Shown piece after piece: positions 43,987 through 50,573 of a stretch of DNA of 57,748 bases; position 1 is the first letter of the stretch, and each line of letters opens with the position of its first letter. Made by a program: the position numbers and the translations under genes. Source of the stretch: a virus. The notes beneath the pieces were generated by a model. It was not told the DNA's origin. It saw only the letters and a program-made list of their open reading frames with translations, and made no database searches. The DNA lies in the IMG/VR virus record IMGVR_UViG_3300042332_001032, positions 1 to 57,748 of that record; one strand, written 5' to 3'.

Positions 43987-44192
43987 ATGAACATCCATAG
44001 TATGTTCTTTTTGCCTTTGATATACTTGGTATCAGCATCCAAAAGGAAGACGAAGTCTTCCTTGCTACGCCACTGAAAGGTCTTTTCATTATTTGTTTTA
44101 GATCTATTTCCATTGAAGGGGTTATTTTTATTTATCTTTTGCAAGGCTGAGTTTCATCTGAGTGACTAAAGATCACTCAGCTTTCACTCAGT
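43848..44192 (-). mobile_element. Complete TnpB-derived short element E6 (345 bp)
   Basis: Minus-strand copy with both ends: left hairpin CTGAGTGA / TCACTCAG after flank ATTAGG, central hairpin AAGGAAGAC / GTCTTCCTT, and right hairpin followed by TAGTTCAC. It has an 86-codon frame like E2. It lies between a fibre gene and the ferritin-like gene. Confidence 0.9.
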
Positions 44193-44211
44193 CCTAATAA
44201 ATAAAATTACC

Positions 44212-44580
44212 ATGGAACAAGTCATTTTTAATTTAATCCGATTACAAAACCAATTTCGTATTTTACACTGGCAGACTCAAAGCTACGCACAACACAAAGC
44301 ATTTGGTGATATATATGACGCATTAGATGGTCATATTGACACTCTGGTTGAAGTACACCAAGGCAAGTACGGTAGAATCATATTCAACATGCCGTTCAAT
44401 ATAGAGTTAGTAAATTTCGATGATTTCGATATGACTTCTGTTCTCGAAGAAGCTACAGATTATCTTTCTACTGAATTTGGTAGTAACTTAGACGATGTTA
44501 AAGATACAGATTGCTTGAATATAAGAGATGAAATTTTAAGTGAACTAAATAAATTAAAGTATCTCTTAACACTTAGTTAA
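44212..44580 (+). CDS. Ferritin/Dps-like small phage protein (DUF5856-like)
   Basis: 122 residues, all-helical. RLQNQFRILHWQTQSYAQHKAFGDIYDALDGHIDTLVE closely follows the Dps/ferritin-like helix pair, with His19, His28 and Asp/Glu residues that could bind metal. It matches a family seen in T4-like phages (DUF5856, from memory). Role unknown. Converges with the gene at 44587. Confidence 0.65.
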   Translation: MEQVIFNLIRLQNQFRILHWQTQSYAQHKAFGDIYDALDGHIDTLVEVHQGKYGRIIFNMPFNIELVNFDDFDMTSVLEEATDYLSTEFGSNLDDVKDTDCLNIRDEILSELNKLKYLLTLS

Positions 44581-44588
44581 GAGATACT
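44558..44588. terminator. Convergent-gene hairpin
   Basis: AGTATCTCTTAA / TTAAGAGATACT with a 7-base loop spans the stop codons of the convergent genes at 44580 and 44587. No long T run, so terminator strength is uncertain. Confidence 0.55.
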
Positions 44589-44850
44589 AAATTTCAAAGT
44601 ATTCTGCATTTATAATTTGCTTAGGTTCTTGTAATGTGATGATATGATACAGATCATCATTGTTTAAACAGCTTTCTATATAGGTATCAAAATTACCTGC
44701 ATACCCTTTACTTTTGTGATCTAGGTATTGAGACTCATAAAGCTTATCAATTGCTTTATCTAGTATACCTACTGTAGTGTTAGTTTTTAAGCGAACATAA
44801 ACCGTACCGTCAATTGCTTTTGAGTATAGAATAATGAGGTAGTCTTTCAT
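44587..44850 (-). CDS. Small protein of unknown function
   Basis: 87 residues from the ATG at 44850, chosen because longer versions would run through the promoter of the divergent gene at 44955. The product (MKDYLIILYSKAIDGTVYVRLKTN...) is mixed alpha/beta with an acidic C-terminus (EPKQIINAEYFEI). Unknown family. Confidence 0.5.
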   Translation of the reverse strand: MKDYLIILYSKAIDGTVYVRLKTNTTVGILDKAIDKLYESQYLDHKSKGYAGNFDTYIESCLNNDDLYHIITLQEPKQIINAEYFEI

Positions 44851-44918
44851 CAGGTGTATCATATATCTTATGCTGTTTCTTAGAGTTAAACAAGCTAAAA
44901 AAAATTCATTTTTCTTTG

Positions 44919-44946
44919 TTGAAATTATCTTGTCTGGGCGTATTAT
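44919..44946 (+). promoter_or_regulatory. Sigma70-like promoter of the HPRT gene
   Basis: TTGAAA, 16-base spacer, TATTAT; the ATG follows 9 bases later. The GTKCCT extension of the other early promoters is absent. Confidence 0.55.
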
Positions 44947-44954
44947 ACCTAGTA

Positions 44955-45491
44955 ATGAACGATGATATAGCAAAAGTTCTTTACCATGAATCTACCATTT
45001 TAAGCAGATTGGATGAACTTGCTCATTTAATAACTGAAGATTATTCTGATAAAGAATTTACTGTAATTTCTATTCTAAATGGTAGCTTTATTTTTATGGC
45101 TGACTTGCTTAGAAGAATACAATTACCTTTACAGGTTGATTGCTGGAGTGTGTCAAGTTACCATGGTACAAAATCATCTGGTAGTATTAACTTTAGACAA
45201 CACGAGGTAGCAGATGTTTCCGGTAGACATGTACTCTTGTTAGATGATATTTTAGATTCCGGTCTCACACTATCAACAATAAAGAGTAAACTTTTAAATG
45301 AAAAGAATGCAAAGAGTGTAAAGAGTTGCGTTTTACTTTGTAAGAATGTTGTTCGTAAAGCAGAGGTAGAAGCTGATTATGTAGGGTTTAAGATCAATAA
45401 TGAATTTGTAGTTGGCTACGGTCTGGACTACAATGAACAGTACCGTAACCTCCCTTACATCGGAGTATTAAAAGAAGAAATTCACAAGTAG
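44955..45491 (+). CDS. hpt: Hypoxanthine/purine phosphoribosyltransferase
   Basis: 178 residues from the ATG at 44955, the right size for HPRT. ISILNGSFIFMADLLRR and the PRPP-binding loop VLLLDDILDSGLTLS (around residues 98-112) are diagnostic; VGYGLDYNEQYRNLPYIGVL is the usual C-terminal signature. It would recycle hypoxanthine or guanine to nucleotides. Such a gene in a phage could feed purines to replication or supply the deazaguanine pathway (inference). Confidence 0.88.
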   Translation: MNDDIAKVLYHESTILSRLDELAHLITEDYSDKEFTVISILNGSFIFMADLLRRIQLPLQVDCWSVSSYHGTKSSGSINFRQHEVADVSGRHVLLLDDILDSGLTLSTIKSKLLNEKNAKSVKSCVLLCKNVVRKAEVEADYVGFKINNEFVVGYGLDYNEQYRNLPYIGVLKEEIHK

Positions 45492-45535
45492 TAGTTGCTT
45501 TCTTAAAAAAAGATTTTAATATCAAAAATGTAGTT

Positions 45536-45790
45536 ATGAAACATATTGTTGACTCATTTACAACAACTCAAGGAAGAATAGTAACAACAAAAACTCTTTT
45601 GAATGTTATTCGTAGAATTAAAAACGGAGAAGATGACAGAGAGATTATTAACGAAGAGTTATCTGATATTCCTGTTGATGAAGAAAGAGACGTTGACGAA
45701 GCATACGAAGTCATTGATTACTGTCAAGATAAAATAGAACAAGAAGAACTTGACTATCTTATAGAGCACACTAAACACATTAAAAATTAA
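45536..45790 (+). CDS. Small acidic protein
   Basis: 84 residues; a helical N-terminus (RIVTTKTLLNVIRRIKNGEDD) and an acidic C-terminal half (VDEERDVDEAYEVIDYCQDKI). Located between HPRT and a small basic gene in the early rightward block. No family recognised. Confidence 0.55.
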   Translation: MKHIVDSFTTTQGRIVTTKTLLNVIRRIKNGEDDREIINEELSDIPVDEERDVDEAYEVIDYCQDKIEQEELDYLIEHTKHIKN

Positions 45791-45805
45791 TTTTTATAAC
45801 CAATC

Positions 45806-46063
45806 ATGAAAGACAAAGCAAAAAAGCAAAACAAGGCAAGCAGCGAAACATACAGCATCACCCGTAATGTTATTAAGACACCCGGGCACACTGCTCGTAA
45901 GACATCCAAGCTCGGTAACACGATGCGCATGTTGAACATTGGAGACGGGTTTACATACCCGTTTGCAAAGTCCTCTAACGTACACCGTGCAGCTCGTAAC
46001 TATGGTTACGAAATGGCTACCCAACGTACCGAAAAAGGTATCTTGGCTGTTCGTTGCGCCTAA
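45806..46063 (+). CDS. Small basic phage protein
   Basis: 85 residues. Basic N-terminus, then LNIGDGFTYPFAKSSNVHRAARNYGYEMATQRTEKGILAVR, a layout shared by small phage proteins of the 'G-x-F-x-x-P ... A-x-x-YG ... R' kind whose function is unknown. Higher GC than its neighbours, suggesting strong expression. Followed by a strong terminator. Confidence 0.6.
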   Translation: MKDKAKKQNKASSETYSITRNVIKTPGHTARKTSKLGNTMRMLNIGDGFTYPFAKSSNVHRAARNYGYEMATQRTEKGILAVRCA

Positions 46064-46076
46064 TATAAAAACAAAC

Positions 46077-46112
46077 AAAAAAGCCGAGATCATAAAGATC
46101 TCGGCTTTTTTT
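46077..46112. terminator. Strong bidirectional terminator
   Basis: AAAAGCCGAGATC / GATCTCGGCTTTT with a 5-base loop and a seven-T run, 13 bases after the stop of the gene at 45806-46063. Element E7 is inserted directly behind it. Confidence 0.92.
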
Positions 46113-46127
46113 ATTTTATATTTCAGG

Positions 46128-46479
46128 ACTGAGTGAAAGCTGAGTGATCTCTAGTCACTCAGATGAAACTCAGCCTTGCAAAAGATAAATAAAAAAGATA
46201 AATAAAAATAACCCCTTCAATGGAAATAGATATTTTAAATTATATAAAAAGACCTTTCAGTGGCGTAGCTAGATTAATTTCTATAGGATGCTGATACCAA
46301 GCAAATCAAAGGCAAAAAGAACATACTATGGATGTTCATCGGCAGGAACTGTCGATTACAGACATGGAGCTGACATAAGACTTTTGAATTCATTTAAAAG
46401 CAACGGCTATGAAGTGTCTAAAAAGAAAGAACATTTATGTTCTGGAAGCCGAACGATCTTTAGTCGTTCGGTAGTTCAC
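46128..46479 (+). mobile_element. Complete TnpB-derived short element E7 (352 bp)
   Basis: Flank TTCAGG, left hairpin, central region, right hairpin and TAGTTCAC. The central AAGGAAGAC hairpin is replaced by a different sequence (AGATTAATTTCT), shared with E9. The 86-codon frame of E2/E6 is broken here, supporting an RNA rather than protein function. Its right end lies eight bases from the -35 of the ligase promoter. Confidence 0.9.
46340..46479 (+). ncRNA. Putative solo omega-RNA scaffold of E7
   Basis: CGGCAG / CTGTCG (the G-T variant as in full tnpB), AGAACA / TGTTCT, terminal hairpin. The following bases AAAAATACTTGCTAGTTC would be the guide and include the early promoter -35 motif. Confidence 0.55.
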
Positions 46480-46487
46480 AAAAATAC

Positions 46488-46516
46488 TTGCTAGTTCCTA
46501 CTGCTTCTAGTATTAT
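46488..46516 (+). promoter_or_regulatory. Early-type promoter of the ligase gene
   Basis: TTGCTA, 17-base spacer beginning GTTCCT, TATTAT, 14 bases before the ATG. Best match to the window's early promoter consensus. Confidence 0.85.
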
Positions 46517-46530
46517 AGTCTGACAATTAT

Positions 46531-47652
46531 ATGACACTACCAACACTTTTCAGCAGAACATCGACAGGAGCCGTACAAACTTGGACTATTGAAACTGAAG
46601 GTGACAAATACCGAACAGTCTTTGGTCAAGTGAACGGCGCTATCCAAACTACAAATTGGACGGTCTGTCATCCGACAAATGAAGGTAGAGCCAATGCAAG
46701 GAACGGAGAAGAACAAGCCGTTTTTGAAGCTAAAGCTCTCTGGAAAAAGAAAAAAGATTCTGGATGCTTTGAAGATATAAAAGACATTGATACGTCTTTG
46801 TTCACCGAGCCTATGCTCGCTAAGAAATATGAAGATTATAGTAGCGAACTAGCATACCCTGTCTATTCATCTTCTAAGTTAGATGGAACTAGGCTTGTAG
46901 CAAGAAAAGATGGCCTGTATAGCAGGAATGGTAAAAAATATGCAAGCGTTCCTCATATCCAGGAAGCACTTAAACCGTTCTTTGATCAGTATCCAGAAGT
47001 TATTCTAGACGGAGAGTTATATTGTGATAAGTTTGCAAATGACTTTAATGCTATCTGTTCACTAGTAAAGAAAACAAAACCAACAGAAGAAGATCTAAAA
47101 GCTAGTAAAGCTGCTATACAGTATTGGATTTATGATTGTGTGGATGTTAAAAAGAAATTTACAGAACGTTATAGGATTATTAAAAGTGCAGTTTCTATCT
47201 GCAATAACGAATCAATTTGTCTTGTAGAATCTACAGAAGTTAATAGCGATAAACACCTTAACGACCTTTACGAAGAGTATATTCAGCAAGGCTACGAAGG
47301 ACAAATGGTACGAGTTGATAAACCATATGAAATGAAGCGTTCTAAATATCTTCTCAAGCGTAAAGAGTTTCAAGACAGGGAATACGAAATTGTTGGAACC
47401 GTGGAAGGTGAAGGCAACAAAACTGGAATGCTTGGCGCTTTTGTTCTTAAAAACGATAACGGTTTATCGTTTAATAGTAATATCAAGGGTACAAGGGAGT
47501 ATCTCCAGGAGCTCTGGAGTGATAAAGATAAGCTCATTGGTAGACTTGCTACAGTAAAATATTTTAATCTTACCCCAGTTAATGAAGATGGGAGCGGCGG
47601 AGTTCCGAGGTTCCCCTACGTTATTAAAATTCGAGAGAGCTTTGACGTTTAA
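46531..47652 (+). CDS. ATP-dependent DNA ligase
   Basis: 373 residues. The adenylation motif I is SSKLDGTR with Lys116 as the predicted adenylated residue; VILDGELYC (motif III), EGQMVRV (motif IV) and LLKRKEF (motif V) follow in order. The first 80 residues look like a WGR-like domain. An OB-fold is indicated by the C-terminal EYEIVGTVEGEGN. Seals nicks in replication or repair. Preceded by its own early promoter. Confidence 0.88.
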   Translation: MTLPTLFSRTSTGAVQTWTIETEGDKYRTVFGQVNGAIQTTNWTVCHPTNEGRANARNGEEQAVFEAKALWKKKKDSGCFEDIKDIDTSLFTEPMLAKKYEDYSSELAYPVYSSSKLDGTRLVARKDGLYSRNGKKYASVPHIQEALKPFFDQYPEVILDGELYCDKFANDFNAICSLVKKTKPTEEDLKASKAAIQYWIYDCVDVKKKFTERYRIIKSAVSICNNESICLVESTEVNSDKHLNDLYEEYIQQGYEGQMVRVDKPYEMKRSKYLLKRKEFQDREYEIVGTVEGEGNKTGMLGAFVLKNDNGLSFNSNIKGTREYLQELWSDKDKLIGRLATVKYFNLTPVNEDGSGGVPRFPYVIKIRESFDV

Positions 47653-47680
47653 GAGCTTAAATATAAAGGTATAGTCAATG

Positions 47681-47768
47681 TGGGTAGTTAATCTAGACGG
47701 CTCTAGACCTAGTCTTGAAAACTAGCGGTACCAGGAATGGTATGGGGATCGACACCTCAGCTACTCGG
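47681..47768 (+). tRNA. tRNA-Ser(TGA)
   Basis: Acceptor TGGGTAG / CTACTCG, D-stem TCTAG / CTAGA with GG in the loop, anticodon stem CTAGT / ACTAG with loop CTTGAAA (anticodon TGA), variable stem TACC / GGTA, and T-arm TGGGG / CCTCA. The T-loop is ATCGACA, with A in place of the usual first T. No CCA encoded. Confidence 0.85.
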
Positions 47769-47789
47769 TTCTTCAGCATAAATACCTTT

Positions 47790-47975
47790 ATGACTTTTAA
47801 AGAATATATAATTGAAAAATCTATTCACGACCCAGTACGTCCCGGTATTCTTAAAAGACAAATTAAAGGTAAGGTAACCTGTAGTAAAGCTAGAGCCTTA
47901 AAAGCTAAACAAAAGAATAAAGGTAACAATACAGCTAAAGCAGCTCAGAGATTTATAAATTACAGACATTGTTAA
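47790..47975 (+). CDS. Small conserved basic phage protein
   Basis: 61 residues from the ATG at 47790, chosen because upstream codons lie in the tRNA-Ser gene. The C-terminal part KVTCSKARALKAKQKNKGNNTAKAAQR (split here across residues 30-55) is lysine-rich and resembles a small protein found in several T4-like phages. Probably nucleic-acid binding; not proven. Confidence 0.6.
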   Translation: MTFKEYIIEKSIHDPVRPGILKRQIKGKVTCSKARALKAKQKNKGNNTAKAAQRFINYRHC

Positions 47976-47986
47976 TAAATATATAC

Positions 47987-48730
47987 ATGACAAATCATGT
48001 ATATTATGTATATAAAACAATAAACAAACACAATTCAAAATATTATATCGGGGTACATCGTACTAACAATATAAACGACGGGTACATGGGATGCGGTCAT
48101 TATAGAGGTCGTAAGTTACGAGAAAATCTTGACACAAGACTTTATAGAGCGTTCCGTAAATACGGGGATGATGCGTTTACAACAGAAGTATTGTATATAT
48201 TTGAAAATGAGATTGACGCATATAATAAAGAAAAAGAATTGATTGATATTAAAGACAAAAACTGTTATAATGATAAACCAGGTGGGATAGGAGGATTCCA
48301 CCCTGACACGAATAAAGGTAGAGTTTTTACAGAGTCAGAAAGAAAAAAAATGAGTGAAGCTGCAAAAATACGCTCAAAACGAATTCTTCTACAGACTGAC
48401 ATATTAAAAGAGCACGTTAAGAACAGAACCGGTAAAACTTATGCTGAAATTTACGGTGAAGAAAAAGGTAAAGAAGTATCACTGAAGCGATCTAAATCCC
48501 TTACAGGTAGAAAGCTATCTGATGAACATAAACGTAAAATGAGCATAAACCGCAAAGGTAAAGACTGCGGTAAGAGTAAAGGTAGAGTGCAAGTTTGGAA
48601 TAATATAACAAAAAAAGGCATGAAAATACCGAAAGATGTTTTACAAGCAGGATTGAAAGAAGGTAACATAATTGAACAACTCTTTGTGAAAGATAAATTC
48701 CATAAATTTAAATTTTCAAAGATCAAATAA
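47987..48730 (+). CDS. GIY-YIG homing endonuclease
   Basis: 247 residues from ATG 47987. The GIY-YIG core begins VYYVYKTINKHNSKYYIGVH (residues 4-23) with the catalytic Arg in LYRAFRKYG and Glu in LYIFENE. The C-terminal half has a NUMOD3-like repeat (GRVFTESERKKMSEAAK, GRKLSDEHKRKMS) and a helical DNA-binding end, as in T4 Seg proteins. It lies by the tRNA-Ser and a small gene, a common homing site. Confidence 0.87.
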   Translation: MTNHVYYVYKTINKHNSKYYIGVHRTNNINDGYMGCGHYRGRKLRENLDTRLYRAFRKYGDDAFTTEVLYIFENEIDAYNKEKELIDIKDKNCYNDKPGGIGGFHPDTNKGRVFTESERKKMSEAAKIRSKRILLQTDILKEHVKNRTGKTYAEIYGEEKGKEVSLKRSKSLTGRKLSDEHKRKMSINRKGKDCGKSKGRVQVWNNITKKGMKIPKDVLQAGLKEGNIIEQLFVKDKFHKFKFSKIK

Positions 48731-48851
48731 ACTATCATTGCTAATCGACATAAATAAATGAGTGATAGATTTACTAATACTACTTGGAATTATTTTAGGT
48801 ATTCTTTGATATAATGCTGGCTTATTGACCTGTTGTACTTATAATATAGGT

Positions 48852-49004
48852 ATGTCAAATAGATATTATTTTGGTCTCTTCCTTGCAACAGTACCATGGA
48901 CAGCTCTTACATTATCATATAATACCTGGCTTGGAGTATCTTTGCTCCCAGTCCAGATACTCGGTTTGTTCTTAATGCATAAATTTAGCAAAGATAAAGC
49001 CTAA
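48852..49004 (+). CDS. Small membrane protein (50 residues)
   Basis: MSNRYYFGLFLATVPWTAL...LLPVQILGLFLMHKF: two hydrophobic segments of about 17 residues with a short loop, and a basic C-terminus (KFSKDKA). A TATAAT box lies at 48839-48844, just before the start. Possibly an inner-membrane protein; could be holin-like by layout, but nothing further supports that. Confidence 0.55.
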   Translation: MSNRYYFGLFLATVPWTALTLSYNTWLGVSLLPVQILGLFLMHKFSKDKA

Positions 49005-49020
49005 GAGCTTTTTTTTGTTC

Positions 49021-49049
49021 TTGCTAGTGCCTGCTTCTGGGCATAATAT
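49021..49049 (+). promoter_or_regulatory. Early-type promoter upstream of the tRNA cluster
   Basis: TTGCTA, spacer starting GTGCCT (17 bases), TAATAT. Faces into the tRNA-like element at 49119. Confidence 0.75.
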
Positions 49050-49118
49050 AGAAGCATAATAACGACAGCATCTGTTGTTAAATGATCTTTGATAGTCTTG
49101 ATAGAATTTTTTAAGATG

Positions 49119-49184
49119 GTTAGGAGCTGACATATAGCTCGGGTACATCCGATGTACCCGTGGGTTCGATCCCTTCTCCTACTT
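49119..49184 (+). tRNA. tRNA-like sequence, possible Arg(CCG), probably degenerate
   Basis: Acceptor-like GTTAGGA / TCCTACT with one mismatch, anticodon-like stem GGTAC / GTACC with loop ATCCGAT (anticodon CCG), T-loop TTCGATC in an imperfect stem. D-arm is reduced and there is almost no variable loop; total about 66 bases. The 3' end of the antisense homing endonuclease frame runs through it. Likely a decayed or split tRNA. Confidence 0.4.
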
Positions 49185-49887
49185 TCTTTAAGCGGAGTTT
49201 ATGTTCTATAATCTCTATAATAATATTAAAAAACTTTTGAGATGTTTCGATTTTAAAATATTTTTGTTGTGATGTATCAATGATACAGAGCTCAATACCT
49301 TTTTCGACACAAGCTTGAAACTTTCTTTTATCGTTATTTTGAATCTTTTGCAGTTGATTCGGACCGTAAATCGGTTCGTAGTGAAAAATACCATTTAGTT
49401 CAAATGCTATATTTAATGATGGTATATAAAAATCTAACTCAGAATTAATAGCGTCTTTGCGATTAAAGTGTATATTCAAATCCGGATATTTTAAAATTAA
49501 CTGTTCTTCTAACCAAATTTCTAATTTAGATCTACGTGTACCACGTGTCTTATGAGTGTTATTGTATGTCGCTGAACATGTACTACTACAAAAACGGTTT
49601 ATATTTTTTTTAAGTAAAGACGCTTTAACATATATTTCTTTGTTACACATAGTACAATTCTTAGTAATACCGGTTCTGTTATTATCACTTAAACATTTTC
49701 TTGTACAAAAATCTTTAGTATTCTCATTCCAATTCCATTTAAGCACATCTTTACTAAACAAAAACGCTTTACAATCCATTATTTGTCTTTTTGTTTTTAA
49801 ATACTCCGTATTACAATAATCGCAATTAACAGGTACTATGTCTTTACCTTTTAATTTGATAAACTCTTCTTTAGAAATTTTAATCAT
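49120..49887 (-). CDS. Homing endonuclease, EDxHD-like, zinc-finger type
   Basis: 255 residues from ATG 49887. Two zinc-finger pairs (CDYCNTEY...CTRKC; CTMCNKEI...CSSTC) precede THKTRGTRRSKLEIWLEEQL and the core SELDFYIPSLNIAFELNGIFHY, the same layout as the enzyme at 51361. The last 20 codons (GEGIEPTGTSDVPELYVSS) run antisense through the tRNA-like sequence, so the frame probably once stopped earlier or the enzyme inserted into the tRNA. Confidence 0.75.
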   Translation of the reverse strand: MIKISKEEFIKLKGKDIVPVNCDYCNTEYLKTKRQIMDCKAFLFSKDVLKWNWNENTKDFCTRKCLSDNNRTGITKNCTMCNKEIYVKASLLKKNINRFCSSTCSATYNNTHKTRGTRRSKLEIWLEEQLILKYPDLNIHFNRKDAINSELDFYIPSLNIAFELNGIFHYEPIYGPNQLQKIQNNDKRKFQACVEKGIELCIIDTSQQKYFKIETSQKFFNIIIEIIEHKLRLKKVGEGIEPTGTSDVPELYVSS

Positions 49888-49959
49888 ATATTTATTTATG
49901 CTAAAAAACCGGTTTTCGAATCTCTCCGCCTCTTCCAAGTTTTTTTAGTGAAGTAAATA

Positions 49960-49987
49960 TTGCTAGTGCCTAAAAAGCTAGTATAAT
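49960..49987 (+). promoter_or_regulatory. Early-type promoter of the tRNA-Arg
   Basis: TTGCTA, 16-base spacer beginning GTGCCT, TATAAT. The tRNA begins 20 bases after. Confidence 0.85.
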
Positions 49988-50007
49988 ATTTTTTAGAATT
50001 TTTAAAT

Positions 50008-50089
50008 ACACCCGTATCACCACCGCCTTCTAAGCGGTCGTTAATCGTGTAACTGGAGTATGTGCGTTCGAGTCGCACCGGGTGTACCA
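50008..50089 (+). tRNA. tRNA-Arg(TCT) that seems to lack a D-arm
   Basis: Perfect acceptor ACACCCG / CGGGTGT plus encoded CCA, perfect anticodon stem ACCGC / GCGGT with loop CTTCTAA (anticodon TCT), perfect T-arm GTGCG-TTCGAGT-CGCAC. Only seven bases (TATCACC) separate the acceptor from the anticodon stem, so no D-arm can form, while the region before the T-stem is 23 bases and contains GTTA / TAAC. Anticodon choice relies on the canonical-looking loop. Confidence 0.7.
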
Positions 50090-50100
50090 TTTTTATATAA

Positions 50101-50182
50101 GGGTAGTTCGGATAGTGGCAATTCCGGGAGACTGTAAATCTCTTGCCTTTCGGCTTCGCTGGTTCGAGTCCAGCACTGCCCA
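50101..50182 (+). tRNA. tRNA-Tyr(GTA)
   Basis: Acceptor GGGTAGT / ACTGCCC, D-arm GGA / TCC with GG in the loop, anticodon loop CTGTAAA (GTA), long variable arm (GCC...GGC), T-arm GCTGG-TTCGAGT-CCAGC. Class II form as expected for bacterial tRNA-Tyr. No CCA encoded. Confidence 0.92.
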
Positions 50183-50210
50183 GATCTTTTTAGCTTAAAT
50201 AAAATTATAC

Positions 50211-50312
50211 TGCGGGTTACAGTTCTGGGAACTGAGGGGTCTCATAGAGTTGCTTTGCTGAGGCGATTCTAGAAGCCTCTTTAGGAGAGTTCGATTCTCT
50301 CACCCGCTACCA
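50211..50312 (+). tRNA. Unusual 102-base tRNA-like gene with uncertain anticodon
   Basis: Acceptor TGCGGGT / ACCCGCT (position 1-72 mismatched), perfect T-arm GAGAG-TTCGATT-CTCTC and encoded CCA are clear. The interior is not canonical: a hairpin CAGTTC-TGG-GAACTG, a stretch with CTCATAG (possible CAT anticodon) and a hairpin GAGGC / GCCTC with a 10-base loop GATTCTAGAA. It is either a class II tRNA with a weak anticodon stem, or a tRNA with an enlarged loop or insertion. Confidence 0.6.
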
Positions 50313-50326
50313 TTTTTCTTTTAGAT

Positions 50327-50398
50327 GCCAGTATAGCACAGTGGTAGTGCAATGCTTTTGTAAAGCATGGGTCGGGGGTTCGAATCCCTCTACTGGCT
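50327..50398 (+). tRNA. tRNA-Thr(TGT)
   Basis: Acceptor GCCAGTA / TACTGGC, D-stem GCAC / GTGC with GG in the loop, anticodon stem ATGCT / AGCAT with loop TTTGTAA (TGT), T-arm GGGGG-TTCGAAT-CCCTC. A standard class I tRNA, no CCA encoded. Confidence 0.95.
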
Positions 50399-50419
50399 GA
50401 TTCTCTTCTTAAAAATATC

Positions 50420-50447
50420 TGGCTAGTGCCTAAAAAGAATCTATAAT
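50420..50447 (+). promoter_or_regulatory. Early-type promoter of tRNA-Leu
   Basis: TGGCTA, 16-base spacer starting GTGCCT, TATAAT; the tRNA-Leu starts 19 bases later and the TilS-like gene follows. Confidence 0.8.
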
Positions 50448-50466
50448 AAGAAACATAAATTTAAAC

Positions 50467-50550
50467 GGTCGAGTGGCGAAATGGCGAAACGCAAGGGACT
50501 TAAAATCCCTTACATTAGAAACACTGTGGGTTCGAGTCCCACCTCGACTA
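50467..50550 (+). tRNA. tRNA-Leu(TAA)
   Basis: Acceptor GGTCGAG / CTCGACT, anticodon stem AGGGA / TCCCT with loop CTTAAAA (TAA), class II variable arm, T-arm GTGGG-TTCGAGT-CCCAC. No CCA encoded. The TilS-like reading frame is open through this tRNA. Confidence 0.95.
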
Positions 50551-50573
50551 GTTTTCCTTACAATAACCAAACC

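Noticed and set aside
48852-49004. Holin call for the 50-residue two-helix membrane protein
   Set aside because: Layout fits but no endolysin or other lysis gene is nearby, and the gene lies in an early region.
50481-50573. N-terminal 31 residues of the open frame before TilS
   Set aside because: These codons are the tRNA-Leu gene itself and show no TilS similarity.
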